Part shown: positions 1-7,651 of the stretch, piece by piece | Position numbering within the stretch: position 1 is the first letter of the stretch | How the letters are laid out: each line of letters starts with the position of its first letter | Assembly (NCBI RefSeq): GCF_001870225.1 | Contig: NZ_CP017675.1 | Span: 2,893,305-2,935,472 of the forward strand | Source of the DNA: Gloeomargarita lithophora Alchichica-D10 | Lineage (GTDB): Bacteria; Cyanobacteriota; Cyanobacteriia; Gloeomargaritales; Gloeomargaritaceae | DNA: 42,168 nt | Direction of reading: 5' to 3' | The notes under the pieces: generated by a model | What the model saw: only the letters and a program-made list of their open reading frames with translations | What the model was told of the DNA's origin: nothing | Databases searched by the model: none | Program-made: the position numbers and the translations under genes

Positions 1-382
1 TCTACTAAAAAAACGCTGTAATAGATTGTTTAGGAATTATCCGAAATATATCCTTAAAATCTCAGTTTGGCAATGTAACTTAAAAAACCTGCATTACAAA
101 AAAGCATAATCTGCGTTCGAGAAATGTATTGCTATAGCAATCCTAATTGGGTATGGCTACGCCACGCTAATGCCTACGGCACGCTATCGCTAACGCTATG
201 AGAACAGCGGTCGCAGGGGGGCACCCCCCGCACTTGGTTCTTCTGAACATCTGTTCGCCAAATGGCTACGCCACGCAGGCTATCGGGTGGGATTGCTATA
301 CCGCCTCCATATCTGAGAACGGCAGGAGCTAGGGATTGCCTGATGGTTGCCGGGGGGAATATGCTATTCTAAAAATTCACTT
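1..382. other. non-coding region upstream of tRNA-Leu
   Basis: No open frame of gene length is visible on either strand. The first ~120 bases are AT-rich and featureless. Bases 133-300 form a MITE-like element with inverted ends, listed separately. The segment around 300-382 leads into the tRNA gene and probably holds its promoter, but I see no convincing -35/-10 pair. Confidence 0.6.
133..300. repeat. MITE-like element with 11-bp inverted ends
   Basis: The left end tatagcaatcc (133-143) is exactly inverted at the right end ggattgctata (290-300). The interior carries two copies of ggctacgccacgc (about 154 and 263) and a GC-rich unit containing gcggtcgcaggggggcacc (about 207-225). The same TIR core (tatagcaat/attgctata) and the same GC-rich unit, inverted, recur at 25713-25813. 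No transposase is present, so this would be a non-autonomous element or a dispersed palindromic repeat of the kind common in cyanobacteria. Confidence 0.6.
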
Positions 383-709
383 GGGGGCGTGGCGGAATGG
401 TAGACGCTACGGACTTAAGCTATTGAGCCTTGCGGGAGAAATCCCACAAGTGAATGCTCTCAAATTCAGGGAAACCTAATTCTACTGCGGTAGATATGGC
501 AATCCTGAGCCAAGCCGAACGGCAATCTCCTTTCGGAAGGTGCAGAGACTCGACGGGAGCTACCCTAGCGAAGGCGGTGCATCCAAGCCGCTTCGTGGGT
601 AAAGGGAGAGTCCGATTCTCCAGGGGCACAGACCCCCCGGCGAAAGTCGGCGGAGGATGAAAATCCGTTGACCCTAAAGGTCGTGAGGGTTCAAGTCCCT
701 CCGCCCCCA
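383..709 (+). tRNA. trnL-UAA: tRNA-Leu(UAA), split by a group I intron
   Basis: The 5' exon is 383-416 and the 3' exon 660-709. The acceptor stem pairs gggggcg (383-389) with cgccccc (702-708), with discriminator A709. The anticodon arm is acgga / loop CUUAAAA / tccgt once the intron is removed, giving anticodon UAA. A long variable arm (gacc...ggtc) marks a class II leucine tRNA, and the T arm is gaggg-ttcaagt-ccctc. CCA is not encoded. The exon break between U34 and A35 is the position known from cyanobacterial and chloroplast trnL. The 3' exon overlaps the end of a convergent membrane-protein gene. Confidence 0.96.
417..659 (+). other. group I intron in tRNA-Leu(UAA)
   Basis: The 243-nt insert lies between U34 and A35 of the anticodon. 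It follows the exon U at 416 and ends with the G at 659 expected as the terminal guanosine of group I introns. Its length is close to the ~250 nt usual for cyanobacterial trnL introns. The interior has conserved-core-like sequence (aatcctgagccaagccg and gcagagactcgacggga). There is no endonuclease gene inside; the open frames crossing it are chance. Self-splicing is inferred from the family. Confidence 0.93.
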
Positions 710-1558
710 TCCTACCCAAGTTCCCACCCCGGCGGCGGCCACTTCCGCCAAAATACTCACCAAGCGGTACCCGACGGCGGCGGCCAATAGCACCCCGGTC
801 GGCACGATCCCGGCTAAACTCGCCGTCAATGTGGCCTCAAATACGCCCAACCCCCCCGGTGCCAAGGGCACAATAAATCCCATCAACCAGGCCAACCCAA
901 ACCCCCCCAGCAGATGGGGCAATGCGCCCCCGGTGAGGGGTATCCACGCCCCCAACACGCATAAAAATCCCAGTCCCCGCAGTCCCATGAACCCCAGGGC
1001 ACCGAGCAATAAAGCCAGCGGATAGGTGCGAATGGGGGGTAAAACAGTTTCCTGACCCTTACGCCGTCCCGCCCAGGCCAACACCCGATTTAAAATGTAA
1101 GGATGAATGCCCAGCAATACCACCAGCAGAGCCAACAACGGCCAGAGCCACTGCTCCCACCGGGTTACCCCCAGGATCAAAGCCGTAGCCGCCAGGAGTA
1201 ATGCCTCTAACAAAATACTAACAATTACAATCCGGGCGGGGATATCACACGTTTGGGCGGCCTGGATGCGGCCATAGAAATGCCAGACATTGCCGGGGAT
1301 ATATTTTGCTAAATTGGTGCGGACGTAGAGCGGCATCGCCCAATGGCCGGGAACCGGATAACCCAAAAAACCCAAGCTCCGCCCCCACAACCACCCCGCC
1401 CACAGGTGCGCCCCGGTGGTGACCAAGCCCGCCCCCAACCACCAGGCCAGGATATGTTTTTGCCAGGGCAGGTGTTGGACTTCCCCCCAGGATTGCCCCA
1501 GTTTTTGCCCCAAAAATGCCAAAACGCCTAGCCACACCAGCCAACGCCAGGGTTTCAC
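674..1558 (-). CDS. UPF0104 / lysylphosphatidylglycerol-synthase-like membrane protein
   Basis: A 294-residue integral membrane protein with about seven hydrophobic segments. It carries motifs of the UPF0104/LPG synthase transmembrane family: NLAKYIPGNVWHFYGR near residue 85 and the APGGLGVFEA block near 235. Members are flippase-like or lipid-associated membrane proteins; the exact substrate is not known here. The GTG start at 1558 overlaps the rdgB stop (GTGA), so it is probably translated after rdgB in an ssb-rdgB-UPF0104 operon. The last ~12 codons (GRRDLNPHDL) are the antisense of the tRNA-Leu 3' exon, and the stop lies inside the tRNA variable arm. The natural C-terminus may therefore have been extended into the tRNA gene. 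Confidence 0.82.
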   Translation of the reverse strand: MKPWRWLVWLGVLAFLGQKLGQSWGEVQHLPWQKHILAWWLGAGLVTTGAHLWAGWLWGRSLGFLGYPVPGHWAMPLYVRTNLAKYIPGNVWHFYGRIQAAQTCDIPARIVIVSILLEALLLAATALILGVTRWEQWLWPLLALLVVLLGIHPYILNRVLAWAGRRKGQETVLPPIRTYPLALLLGALGFMGLRGLGFLCVLGAWIPLTGGALPHLLGGFGLAWLMGFIVPLAPGGLGVFEATLTASLAGIVPTGVLLAAAVGYRLVSILAEVAAAGVGTWVGWGRRDLNPHDL

Positions 1559-2145
1559 CGCCGATGCTGGAGTTGCAGTACCAGAGCTTGCAGGGCTTGC
1601 CCCCGGTGGCTGACCTGCTGTTTCTGCGCCGGGGTCATCTGGGCAAAGGTCAACCCCTGCGCCGGGACATAAAAAATCGGGTCATAGCCAAATCCGCCCG
1701 TGCCCCTGGGTGCCAGCAGAATTTCGCCCCCACAGACCCCCTCCGCCTGGGCGACAATTTCCCCCTGGGGATTCGCCACCGCCACCACACAAATAAACCG
1801 AGCCGAGCGTTCCCGCTCATCCCCCAATTCAAACAACAACCGCTCGATCCGTTCCCCATCCGTGTGGCCATAGCGGGCGGAAAACACCCCCGGTGCCCCG
1901 TCCAAACTCTCCACCGCCAACCCGGAATCATCCGCAATCGCCCAAGTTTCCAGAGCTAAAGCCGCTTGGGTAGCCTTCATACGGGCATTTTCCGCAAAGG
2001 TGTCCCCGGTTTCCTCCAAAACCAAGTCCGCAGGCGGAATCAAGCAATTGTAGTCGGGTAAATAAGCCCGAATTTCCCGCACCTTACCAGGATTGGTGGT
2101 CGCCACCAGCAGGTCAAAAGGGGGTGGAATCGGCACCGGGTTCAT
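1555..2145 (-). CDS. rdgB: XTP/dITP pyrophosphatase (non-canonical purine NTP)
   Basis: RdgB/HAM1 enzymes hydrolyse dITP, ITP and XTP to monophosphates plus pyrophosphate and so keep deaminated purines out of DNA and RNA. The 196-residue product shows the family blocks in order: ATTNPGKVREI near residue 15, DTFAENA near 48, ADDSGL near 71, GAPGVFSARY near 82, GGFGYDPIF near 147 and SHRGQAL near 179. I chose the ATG at 2145 because the frame only opens further to a TTG at 2181 with a proline-rich, non-conserved extension. The start lies inside the end of ssb (overlap 2114-2145) and the stop overlaps the next gene. Confidence 0.93.
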   Translation of the reverse strand: MNPVPIPPPFDLLVATTNPGKVREIRAYLPDYNCLIPPADLVLEETGDTFAENARMKATQAALALETWAIADDSGLAVESLDGAPGVFSARYGHTDGERIERLLFELGDERERSARFICVVAVANPQGEIVAQAEGVCGGEILLAPRGTGGFGYDPIFYVPAQGLTFAQMTPAQKQQVSHRGQALQALVLQLQHRR

Positions 2146-2527
2146 CGGTAACGGGGGTGGGGCTGGGTGCAGATGTAGCAACCGGAGCGGCGGGTGGGAC
2201 GGCTTCTCCTCCCACGGATTCCCCCACCTGTACCGGGAAAATCCGCGCCGCAGTTAGCTCCGCCCGGGTGGTGCGACTACCGCCGGGTAAATCCACTTTC
2301 ACCATACCCAGGCGACCTTCGATCAGCACCTGATCCCCAGTTTTGAATTGTTTAACCGACTGCTCGGCCAAGCCACCCCAGGCCACCACCTTCAGCCGCC
2401 CCTGGGGGTCATCGGGACGCAGACCCGGAAACTGCACCAACATATCCGTCACCGCCAGTTGATTGTCCGGGGTGTAGCGCAGTTGGGGTTCCTGCATGAT
2501 TTCCGCTTGGAGGATGCACAGATTCAT
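2114..2527 (-). CDS. ssb: single-stranded DNA-binding protein
   Basis: The 137-residue protein has an OB fold typical of the cyanobacterial SSB branch, with LRYTPDNQLAVTDMLVQFPG near residue 16, LKVVAWGGLAEQ near 45 and GDQVLIEGRLGM near 64. A Pro/Ala/Ser-rich flexible tail follows and ends in an acidic-then-PF tip (DEPGADSTPF), like the C-terminal peptide other SSBs use to recruit repair proteins. Overlap with rdgB suggests one transcript. It is the divergent SSB-like paralogue known from cyanobacteria, so whether it is the replicative SSB or a second copy cannot be told from this window. Confidence 0.9.
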   Translation of the reverse strand: MNLCILQAEIMQEPQLRYTPDNQLAVTDMLVQFPGLRPDDPQGRLKVVAWGGLAEQSVKQFKTGDQVLIEGRLGMVKVDLPGGSRTTRAELTAARIFPVQVGESVGGEAVPPAAPVATSAPSPTPVTDEPGADSTPF

Positions 2528-2590
2528 CGCCTTAGTCCGAAAATTAAAAAATTTATTCCCAGTATAACGGTAAAGGAAAACTCCGACTGG

Positions 2591-3148
2591 TCAGGGCGTT
2601 GCAACTTCTCCGCTGGCCAAGCCGGTCAAATGCGCCATAGCCTCCTCACACCACTCGATCCACATGGTTTCGTAGCGGATGCCGCACCGCAAAGTGAGAT
2701 AAATATGCCGTTGACGAGGAGAAAGATTCGCTAAATCCCCAAACTCCGGTTCCAGAGAGCGATAGTAGGCCAATTTTTGCTGATGGTATCCCTGGCGCCG
2801 CTCGATCTCTTTGAGAAGCAAAGCGGGGGGCACCATAAATCCCCCCCGCACTTTGACCAGCAATTCCTCGCGGATGGCGGTGGGATGCGAGGGTTCGGCG
2901 ATCCAACGGCGCAATTCCTGTTGCCCCAGTTCCGTGAGCGTATAGAGCTTTTTGTCCGGGCGACCGCTCTGGGGAATAACCGTCACCGCTACCCAACCCT
3001 GTTCCTGCATCCGAGCCAGTTCCCGATATATCTGCTGGGAGGTCGCCTGCCAATAACAACTCACCTTTTCGTCAAATTCCTTGCTCAGGTCGTAGCCCGT
3101 CTGGGGCGACTGGAGCAAAATGGTGGCCATCGCATGGGCTAGGGACAT
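2591..3148 (-). CDS. PadR-family transcriptional regulator
   Basis: The 185-residue protein starts with a PadR winged-helix domain: AMATILLQSPQTGYDLSKEF at residues 6-25, then the recognition and wing segment TSQQIYRELARMQEQGWV and RPDKKLYTLTELGQQELRRW. A helical C-terminal dimerisation region follows (residues 95-175). The ribosome site aaggagg lies 4-5 bases before the ATG. It is divergently transcribed from an RND efflux adaptor and pump across a 133-bp spacer with two palindromes. Local repression of both directions, relieved by a pump substrate, is the usual PadR arrangement and is inferred here. Confidence 0.92.
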   Translation of the reverse strand: MSLAHAMATILLQSPQTGYDLSKEFDEKVSCYWQATSQQIYRELARMQEQGWVAVTVIPQSGRPDKKLYTLTELGQQELRRWIAEPSHPTAIREELLVKVRGGFMVPPALLLKEIERRQGYHQQKLAYYRSLEPEFGDLANLSPRQRHIYLTLRCGIRYETMWIEWCEEAMAHLTGLASGEVATP

Positions 3149-3185
3149 GATGCCTCCTTAAATTTCCCCCTTGAACCAATCCCAC

Positions 3186-3213
3186 TTGACATATACAACT
3201 GGTTTTGTATAAG
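3186..3213 (+). promoter_or_regulatory. predicted promoter of the RND efflux operon
   Basis: TTGACA (3186-3191) and TATAAG (3208-3213) are 16 bp apart and precede the adaptor ATG by about 70 bases. The interval between them is itself a palindrome, so a bound regulator would block the promoter. A ribosome site aggagg lies at 3273-3278. Confidence 0.62.
3192..3211. promoter_or_regulatory. palindromic operator 1, probable PadR site
   Basis: A 20-bp inverted repeat with arms tataca/tgtata around a caactggttt core. It sits between the -35 and -10 boxes of the efflux promoter. The centre caactggtt is shared with operator 2. PadR binding is inferred from position and symmetry. Confidence 0.6.
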
Positions 3214-3247
3214 ATTGCTTTTATTCAACTGGTTGTATAAAAGCAAT
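3214..3247. promoter_or_regulatory. 34-bp palindrome, operator 2
   Basis: The arms attgctttta and taaaagcaat are fully complementary and flank the caactggttg core, so the whole 34 bp is nearly a perfect palindrome. It covers the predicted start of the efflux transcript and lies upstream of padR on the other strand. It could also fold as a hairpin in the leader RNA. Confidence 0.62.
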
Positions 3248-3281
3248 TGACTATTAGCAGTTTAGCAGAAATAGGAGGCCG

Positions 3282-4547
3282 ATGATGCCGGGGTGGGATT
3301 GGCGGGTTTGGCTGGGGAACAAAATAGCCCTTGTGACCCTATTGCTGGCGGGGGTGGGATTAGGGCTAATCATCCTGAACGCAGGGCGGCGGTCACCGGA
3401 GCGGGTGGCTTCCCCCTTGCCGGTGCAGGTGACTCGCCTTGAGCCGGTGGCCTCCTATCTGGTGACCCGATTTTACACCGGGGAGGTGGTGGCGACCCGG
3501 CGCAGTGAACTGGGGTTTGAGCGGGGGGGGATGGTGGTGGCGATTGCCTACGACCGGGGGCAGAGGGTACTGGCGGGAGCGGTGGTTGCCCGGTTGGATA
3601 CCCAAAATTTGCAGGCGGAGTTGGCGCAGTTGCAGGCCGAACGCTTGAGAGCCATCGCCCAGTTACAGGAATTGCAAACCGGACCCCGCCGGGAGGTGAT
3701 GGCCGCCGCCCGCTCGGAGGTGGCCAATTTGGAAAATCAACTGCGCTTAGAAAATTTGCGTCGGGAGCGGCGCCGTTCGCTCTACGAAGAGGGGGCAATC
3801 TCCCGGGAGCAACTAGATGAGGTGTCTTTCAATCGGGATGCCTTGGCGGAGCGTCTGGCCGCCGCCCGCAGTCGGTGGGAAGAATTAGCCAACGGGACTC
3901 GCCCGGAGGTGATTGCCGCCCAAAAAGCCACCGTGGCGCAAATTGAGGCCAGTATTAACAATGTGCAAATCACTATTGCCAAGAGTCTCCTGCGGGCACC
4001 CTTTGCGGGGGTGGTGGGGGAACGCCGGGTGGATGAAGGGACGGTGGTGCAGGCGGGGCAGGGGATTCTCCGGCTGGTGGAGCAGACCCAACCGGAGGTG
4101 GAAATTGGGGTGCCGCCCCAGGTGGCCGCCCGCTTGACCCTGGGCAGTTCCCAAACCGTGCAGGTCGGCCAGCGCACCTACGCCGCGCGCCTGATCGCCC
4201 TTCAGCCGGAAACCGAACCCCAAACCCGCACCCGGACTGTGGTTTTACAACTCCAGGGTACTGAACTAGGGCTTCCGGCTCCCGGCGAAATCGCCCGGTT
4301 ATCCGTCACCCAAACCGTGGCCATGAGCGGCTATTGGTTGCCGGTAATGGCCTTAGCCAAGGGGGAGCGGGGGCTGTGGTCGGTGCTGGTTCTGGGGGAA
4401 AACAACCGGGTGCAGCGGCGGGACGTGGAAGTGTTACACACGGACGGGGAGCGGGTGTTGGTGCGGGGCACCGTCAGCCCTGGGGAATCGGTGGTCAGCC
4501 AGGGGATGCACCGACTGGTGGGGGGTCAAGTGGTGCAACCAAAATAA
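3282..4547 (+). CDS. RND efflux periplasmic adaptor subunit (HlyD/AcrA-type)
   Basis: This membrane-fusion protein would bridge the RND pump to an outer-membrane channel. The 421-residue product has an N-terminal membrane anchor (about residues 14-33), a barrel-sandwich half-motif (VVATRRSELGFERGGMV), and a long alpha-hairpin coiled coil (about 105-220, rich in L, Q, A, E, R). The second lipoyl half follows (LLRAPFAGVVGERRVDEGTVV), then a beta-barrel and a C-terminal membrane-proximal domain. Two ATGs (3282 and 3285) follow the ribosome site; the second is better spaced. The pump gene starts 17 bases downstream. Confidence 0.93.
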   Translation: MMPGWDWRVWLGNKIALVTLLLAGVGLGLIILNAGRRSPERVASPLPVQVTRLEPVASYLVTRFYTGEVVATRRSELGFERGGMVVAIAYDRGQRVLAGAVVARLDTQNLQAELAQLQAERLRAIAQLQELQTGPRREVMAAARSEVANLENQLRLENLRRERRRSLYEEGAISREQLDEVSFNRDALAERLAAARSRWEELANGTRPEVIAAQKATVAQIEASINNVQITIAKSLLRAPFAGVVGERRVDEGTVVQAGQGILRLVEQTQPEVEIGVPPQVAARLTLGSSQTVQVGQRTYAARLIALQPETEPQTRTRTVVLQLQGTELGLPAPGEIARLSVTQTVAMSGYWLPVMALAKGERGLWSVLVLGENNRVQRRDVEVLHTDGERVLVRGTVSPGESVVSQGMHRLVGGQVVQPK

Positions 4548-4564
4548 TTCCGCAGGAGTTCACA

Positions 4565-7500
4565 ATGGCACGGTTATTGTTCCGCAACCTAAGACTGTTG
4601 ATCCTGGTGATTTTGCTGATCCTGACCTGGAGCCTGGTGACCTACGCCGCTTTGCCCCGGTTGGAAGACCCGGAACTCACCTCCCGGTTTGCTTTGATTA
4701 CCACCCTCTTGCCGGGGGGCACCCCGGAGCGCACGGAAGCCCTGGTGACGGAGCCGATTGAGGCGCGCATTGCCGAAATTCCCGAAGTTGAACGTTACGA
4801 GTCCACCACCAGGGCGGGGGTTTCCACCATTTCCGTAGAACTGCTGGAGCGGGTGGGTCGCTCCCAAGTCCCCTTGGTATGGTCACGGGTGCGGGATAAA
4901 CTCCGGGATGTGCAGGCGGAACTCCCCTCGGAGGCAGAGGAACCGGAACTGGACGAGGGGGAAGTGCGTGCCCATGCCCTGCTGGTGGCCTTGGCCTGGG
5001 CATTGGATAATCCCCCTAACTATGGGATTTTGCGGCGGCGGGCAGAAATTCTGGAAGATGCCCTGCGGAACCTGCCGGGTACCGATGAGGTGGCTCTGTT
5101 TGCTGCCCCCCAGGAGGAAATTAACGTGACTGTGGACACGCAGACCCTGGCGGGGTTGGGGATCACCGCTTCGGAATTGGCGCAACAAATTCAACAGAGC
5201 GATGCTAAAACGGCGGCGGGACAGTACCGGGGGGAAAGTAATCTGCTCTACGAGGTGCAGGGGGAGTTGGATAGCCTGTCTCGTTTGCAACAACTGCCAA
5301 TTCGCTGTGACCGGTGTGGCTCGAATCGGGAATTTCGGCTCTTGGGCGATCTGGCCACCATCCACAAGGGCATCCGGTTACCACCGATGGCATTGGCATT
5401 TACGGAAGGAAAGGCGGCGGTCGTGGTGGGTGCCTATGTGCAGTCGGGGATTCGCCTGGATCGTTGGGCAGGGAGTGCTTACCAAGTTCTGGATCATTTT
5501 CAAGCGGACTTACCCCAGGGGATCGAATTGCAGATTTTATTTGACCAAAATCCTTACGTCACTGCCCGATTAAATAACCTGACTGCCAATTTGTTTTCGG
5601 GAGCCTTGATCCTATTTGGGATTTGCGTTGTGATGATGGGCTGGCAACAGGCGTTGGCGGTGCAGATCGCCTTGCCTCTCTCGGTCGCCCTAGCTCTGAT
5701 CGTGATGGGGATTTTGGGCATTCCTTTGCATCAAATGTCCGTGACGGGGCTGATTGTGGCGCTGGGGATTCTGATTGACAACGCCATCATTGTGGTGGAT
5801 GAAATGCACCTGCGCTTGCAAACGGGGATGCCCGCTGAGCAAGCCATTCAGGAAACCGTGGGGTATTTGACGGCACCCCTGCTGGGCGGGACATTGACCA
5901 CGGTGTTTGCCTTTGCGCCGATTGCCCTTTTGCCGGGGGCGGTGGGGGAATTTGTGGGCACCATTGGCCTCATGGTGATTTTGACCGTGCTGGCTTCCCT
6001 CGGTGTGGGATTGACCCTGACCCCGGCGATGGCTGCCCGGTTTTATCAATGGAACCTCACCCCGCCGTGGCTCCGGCGCACCCTGGGGCAAAGGCACTGG
6101 TGGCAGAACGGGTTTACCAACGCCGCTTTGAGTGCCGGGTACCGTCGTTCTCTCACCTGGGCACTGCGGTATCCCAAACGCACGATTGCCCTCTGTCTGG
6201 TGCTACCGGTGCTGGGATTGGTTTTGTTGGCGAGCCTGAATGTGCAGTTTTTCCCCCCGGCGGACCGCCAGCAGTTACTTATTGAATTGGAACTCCCCCC
6301 CGCTAGTTCTCTAGCGCAAACCCAGGCCGTGACCCAACGGGTGGAAGCCACGCTCAAAGGCCATCCCCAAGTCCAACGGGTGTTCTGGCTATTGGGTGCC
6401 AGTGCCCCGCGGGTGTACTACAACCAATTGACCGACCGGGAAAATGAAAGCCGTTTTGCCGGAGCCATTGTGCAAATGGATGGCATTGCCCCGGATGCGC
6501 TGATACAGGAATTACAGACCGAATTGAACCAGACCGATCCCACCGCCCGGATTTTAGTCCGCCCCTTTGAGCAGGGACCGCCCTTTGAAGCCCCCGTTGA
6601 GTTACGGATTTACGGCTCTGACCTCAGCCGGTTACAGCAGTTGAGTGCACAGGTGGCGAGAATTTTCACAACCATACCTACTATTACCCAGGTGCGTACC
6701 CGTCTGACGGAGGTTTTACCCCAACTTGCCCTCGACATTGATGAACCGGAAGCCCGCTCCCTGGGTCTCAGTCGCCGGGAAATTGCCCAACAACTGGCAA
6801 CCCTAACCGAGGGTATCCGCGGGGGCACGATGGTGGAAGATACGGAGGAGGTGCCCGTCCGGGTGCAATTGGCTAATTCCGACCGAGACGACCTGGCGCA
6901 ACTGCAATCGGTGAATGTATTACCGCCGGATCGTCAGGGTTATCTGCCTTTGGAGGGGATTGGCACGCTGACCCTTACCCCTAGCCCCGCCGCCATCACC
7001 CGGCGCAATGGCCAACGGGTTAGTGTCGTCCAAGGCTACCTGACGGCGGGGACGCTACCGGCAACCGCCCTAGGGGAAATTCGCCAACGCCTGGAGCGGG
7101 AATTTGCCCTGCCCCCCGGTTATCGCTGGGAATTTGGCGGCGAGGAGGAGGAGCGCAACCAGGCCACCAGTGGGTTAGCGGGTTCGGCAATTATCCTGGG
7201 CATGGCGCTGGCGGTGACTTTGGTGCTGGCGATGAATTCTTTTGGGCTGGCGGGCTGGATTGGGATTGTGGCGATTTTATCCGTGGGTTTTGGCGGCCTC
7301 TCCCTGGGGGTATTTGGCTATCCCTTTGGGTTTAACCCGATCATCGGCACGGTCGGTTTAATTGGGGTGGCGGTCAACGACTCGATCACAGTACTCACCG
7401 CCCTGGATCGCCAGACCCAGGCGCAACGGGGGGACATAGATGCCATGGTGGATACGGTGATCCACACCACGCGCCATGTCCTCACAACGACTTTGACCAC

Positions 7501-7651
7501 TATGGCGGGATTCCTGCCTTTAATCCTGGGCGGGGGTGGGTTTTGGCCGCCCATGGCAGTCGTAATCGCCGGGGGGGTGGGGGGAGCAACGGTGCTGGCG
7601 CTTTATTTCATCCCCTGTGGGTACCGGTTGGGACAGTCCCGCCGCCCCTAA
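4565..7651 (+). CDS. RND efflux transporter permease
   Basis: A 1028-residue inner-membrane proton-driven exporter of the AcrB/CusA superfamily. It has an N-terminal TM helix (LLILVILLILTWSLVTYAAL), the porter domain PERTEALVTEPIE, the TM4 proton-relay segment GILIDNAIIVVDE (about residue 400) and the second-half equivalent LIGVAVNDSITVL. The ATG at 4565 is preceded by caggagt and starts the RND signature; the frame opens upstream only because of overlap with the adaptor gene. No outer-membrane partner is adjacent. An atypical Cys-x-x-Cys (CDRCG, about residue 248) sits in the porter domain. The stop overlaps the convergent epimerase stop in the tetranucleotide CTAA. Confidence 0.95.
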   Translation: MARLLFRNLRLLILVILLILTWSLVTYAALPRLEDPELTSRFALITTLLPGGTPERTEALVTEPIEARIAEIPEVERYESTTRAGVSTISVELLERVGRSQVPLVWSRVRDKLRDVQAELPSEAEEPELDEGEVRAHALLVALAWALDNPPNYGILRRRAEILEDALRNLPGTDEVALFAAPQEEINVTVDTQTLAGLGITASELAQQIQQSDAKTAAGQYRGESNLLYEVQGELDSLSRLQQLPIRCDRCGSNREFRLLGDLATIHKGIRLPPMALAFTEGKAAVVVGAYVQSGIRLDRWAGSAYQVLDHFQADLPQGIELQILFDQNPYVTARLNNLTANLFSGALILFGICVVMMGWQQALAVQIALPLSVALALIVMGILGIPLHQMSVTGLIVALGILIDNAIIVVDEMHLRLQTGMPAEQAIQETVGYLTAPLLGGTLTTVFAFAPIALLPGAVGEFVGTIGLMVILTVLASLGVGLTLTPAMAARFYQWNLTPPWLRRTLGQRHWWQNGFTNAALSAGYRRSLTWALRYPKRTIALCLVLPVLGLVLLASLNVQFFPPADRQQLLIELELPPASSLAQTQAVTQRVEATLKGHPQVQRVFWLLGASAPRVYYNQLTDRENESRFAGAIVQMDGIAPDALIQELQTELNQTDPTARILVRPFEQGPPFEAPVELRIYGSDLSRLQQLSAQVARIFTTIPTITQVRTRLTEVLPQLALDIDEPEARSLGLSRREIAQQLATLTEGIRGGTMVEDTEEVPVRVQLANSDRDDLAQLQSVNVLPPDRQGYLPLEGIGTLTLTPSPAAITRRNGQRVSVVQGYLTAGTLPATALGEIRQRLEREFALPPGYRWEFGGEEEERNQATSGLAGSAIILGMALAVTLVLAMNSFGLAGWIGIVAILSVGFGGLSLGVFGYPFGFNPIIGTVGLIGVAVNDSITVLTALDRQTQAQRGDIDAMVDTVIHTTRHVLTTTLTTMAGFLPLILGGGGFWPPMAVVIAGGVGGATVLALYFIPCGYRLGQSRRP

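Noticed and set aside
383-709. tmRNA
   Set aside because: The folded ends form a leucine tRNA with a class II variable arm, and the insert is a group I intron at the anticodon rather than a tag-coding domain.
420-719. Open reading frames on both strands across the tRNA-Leu region
   Set aside because: They run through tRNA exons and intron and have no protein features; they exist only because the RNA gene happens to lack stops.
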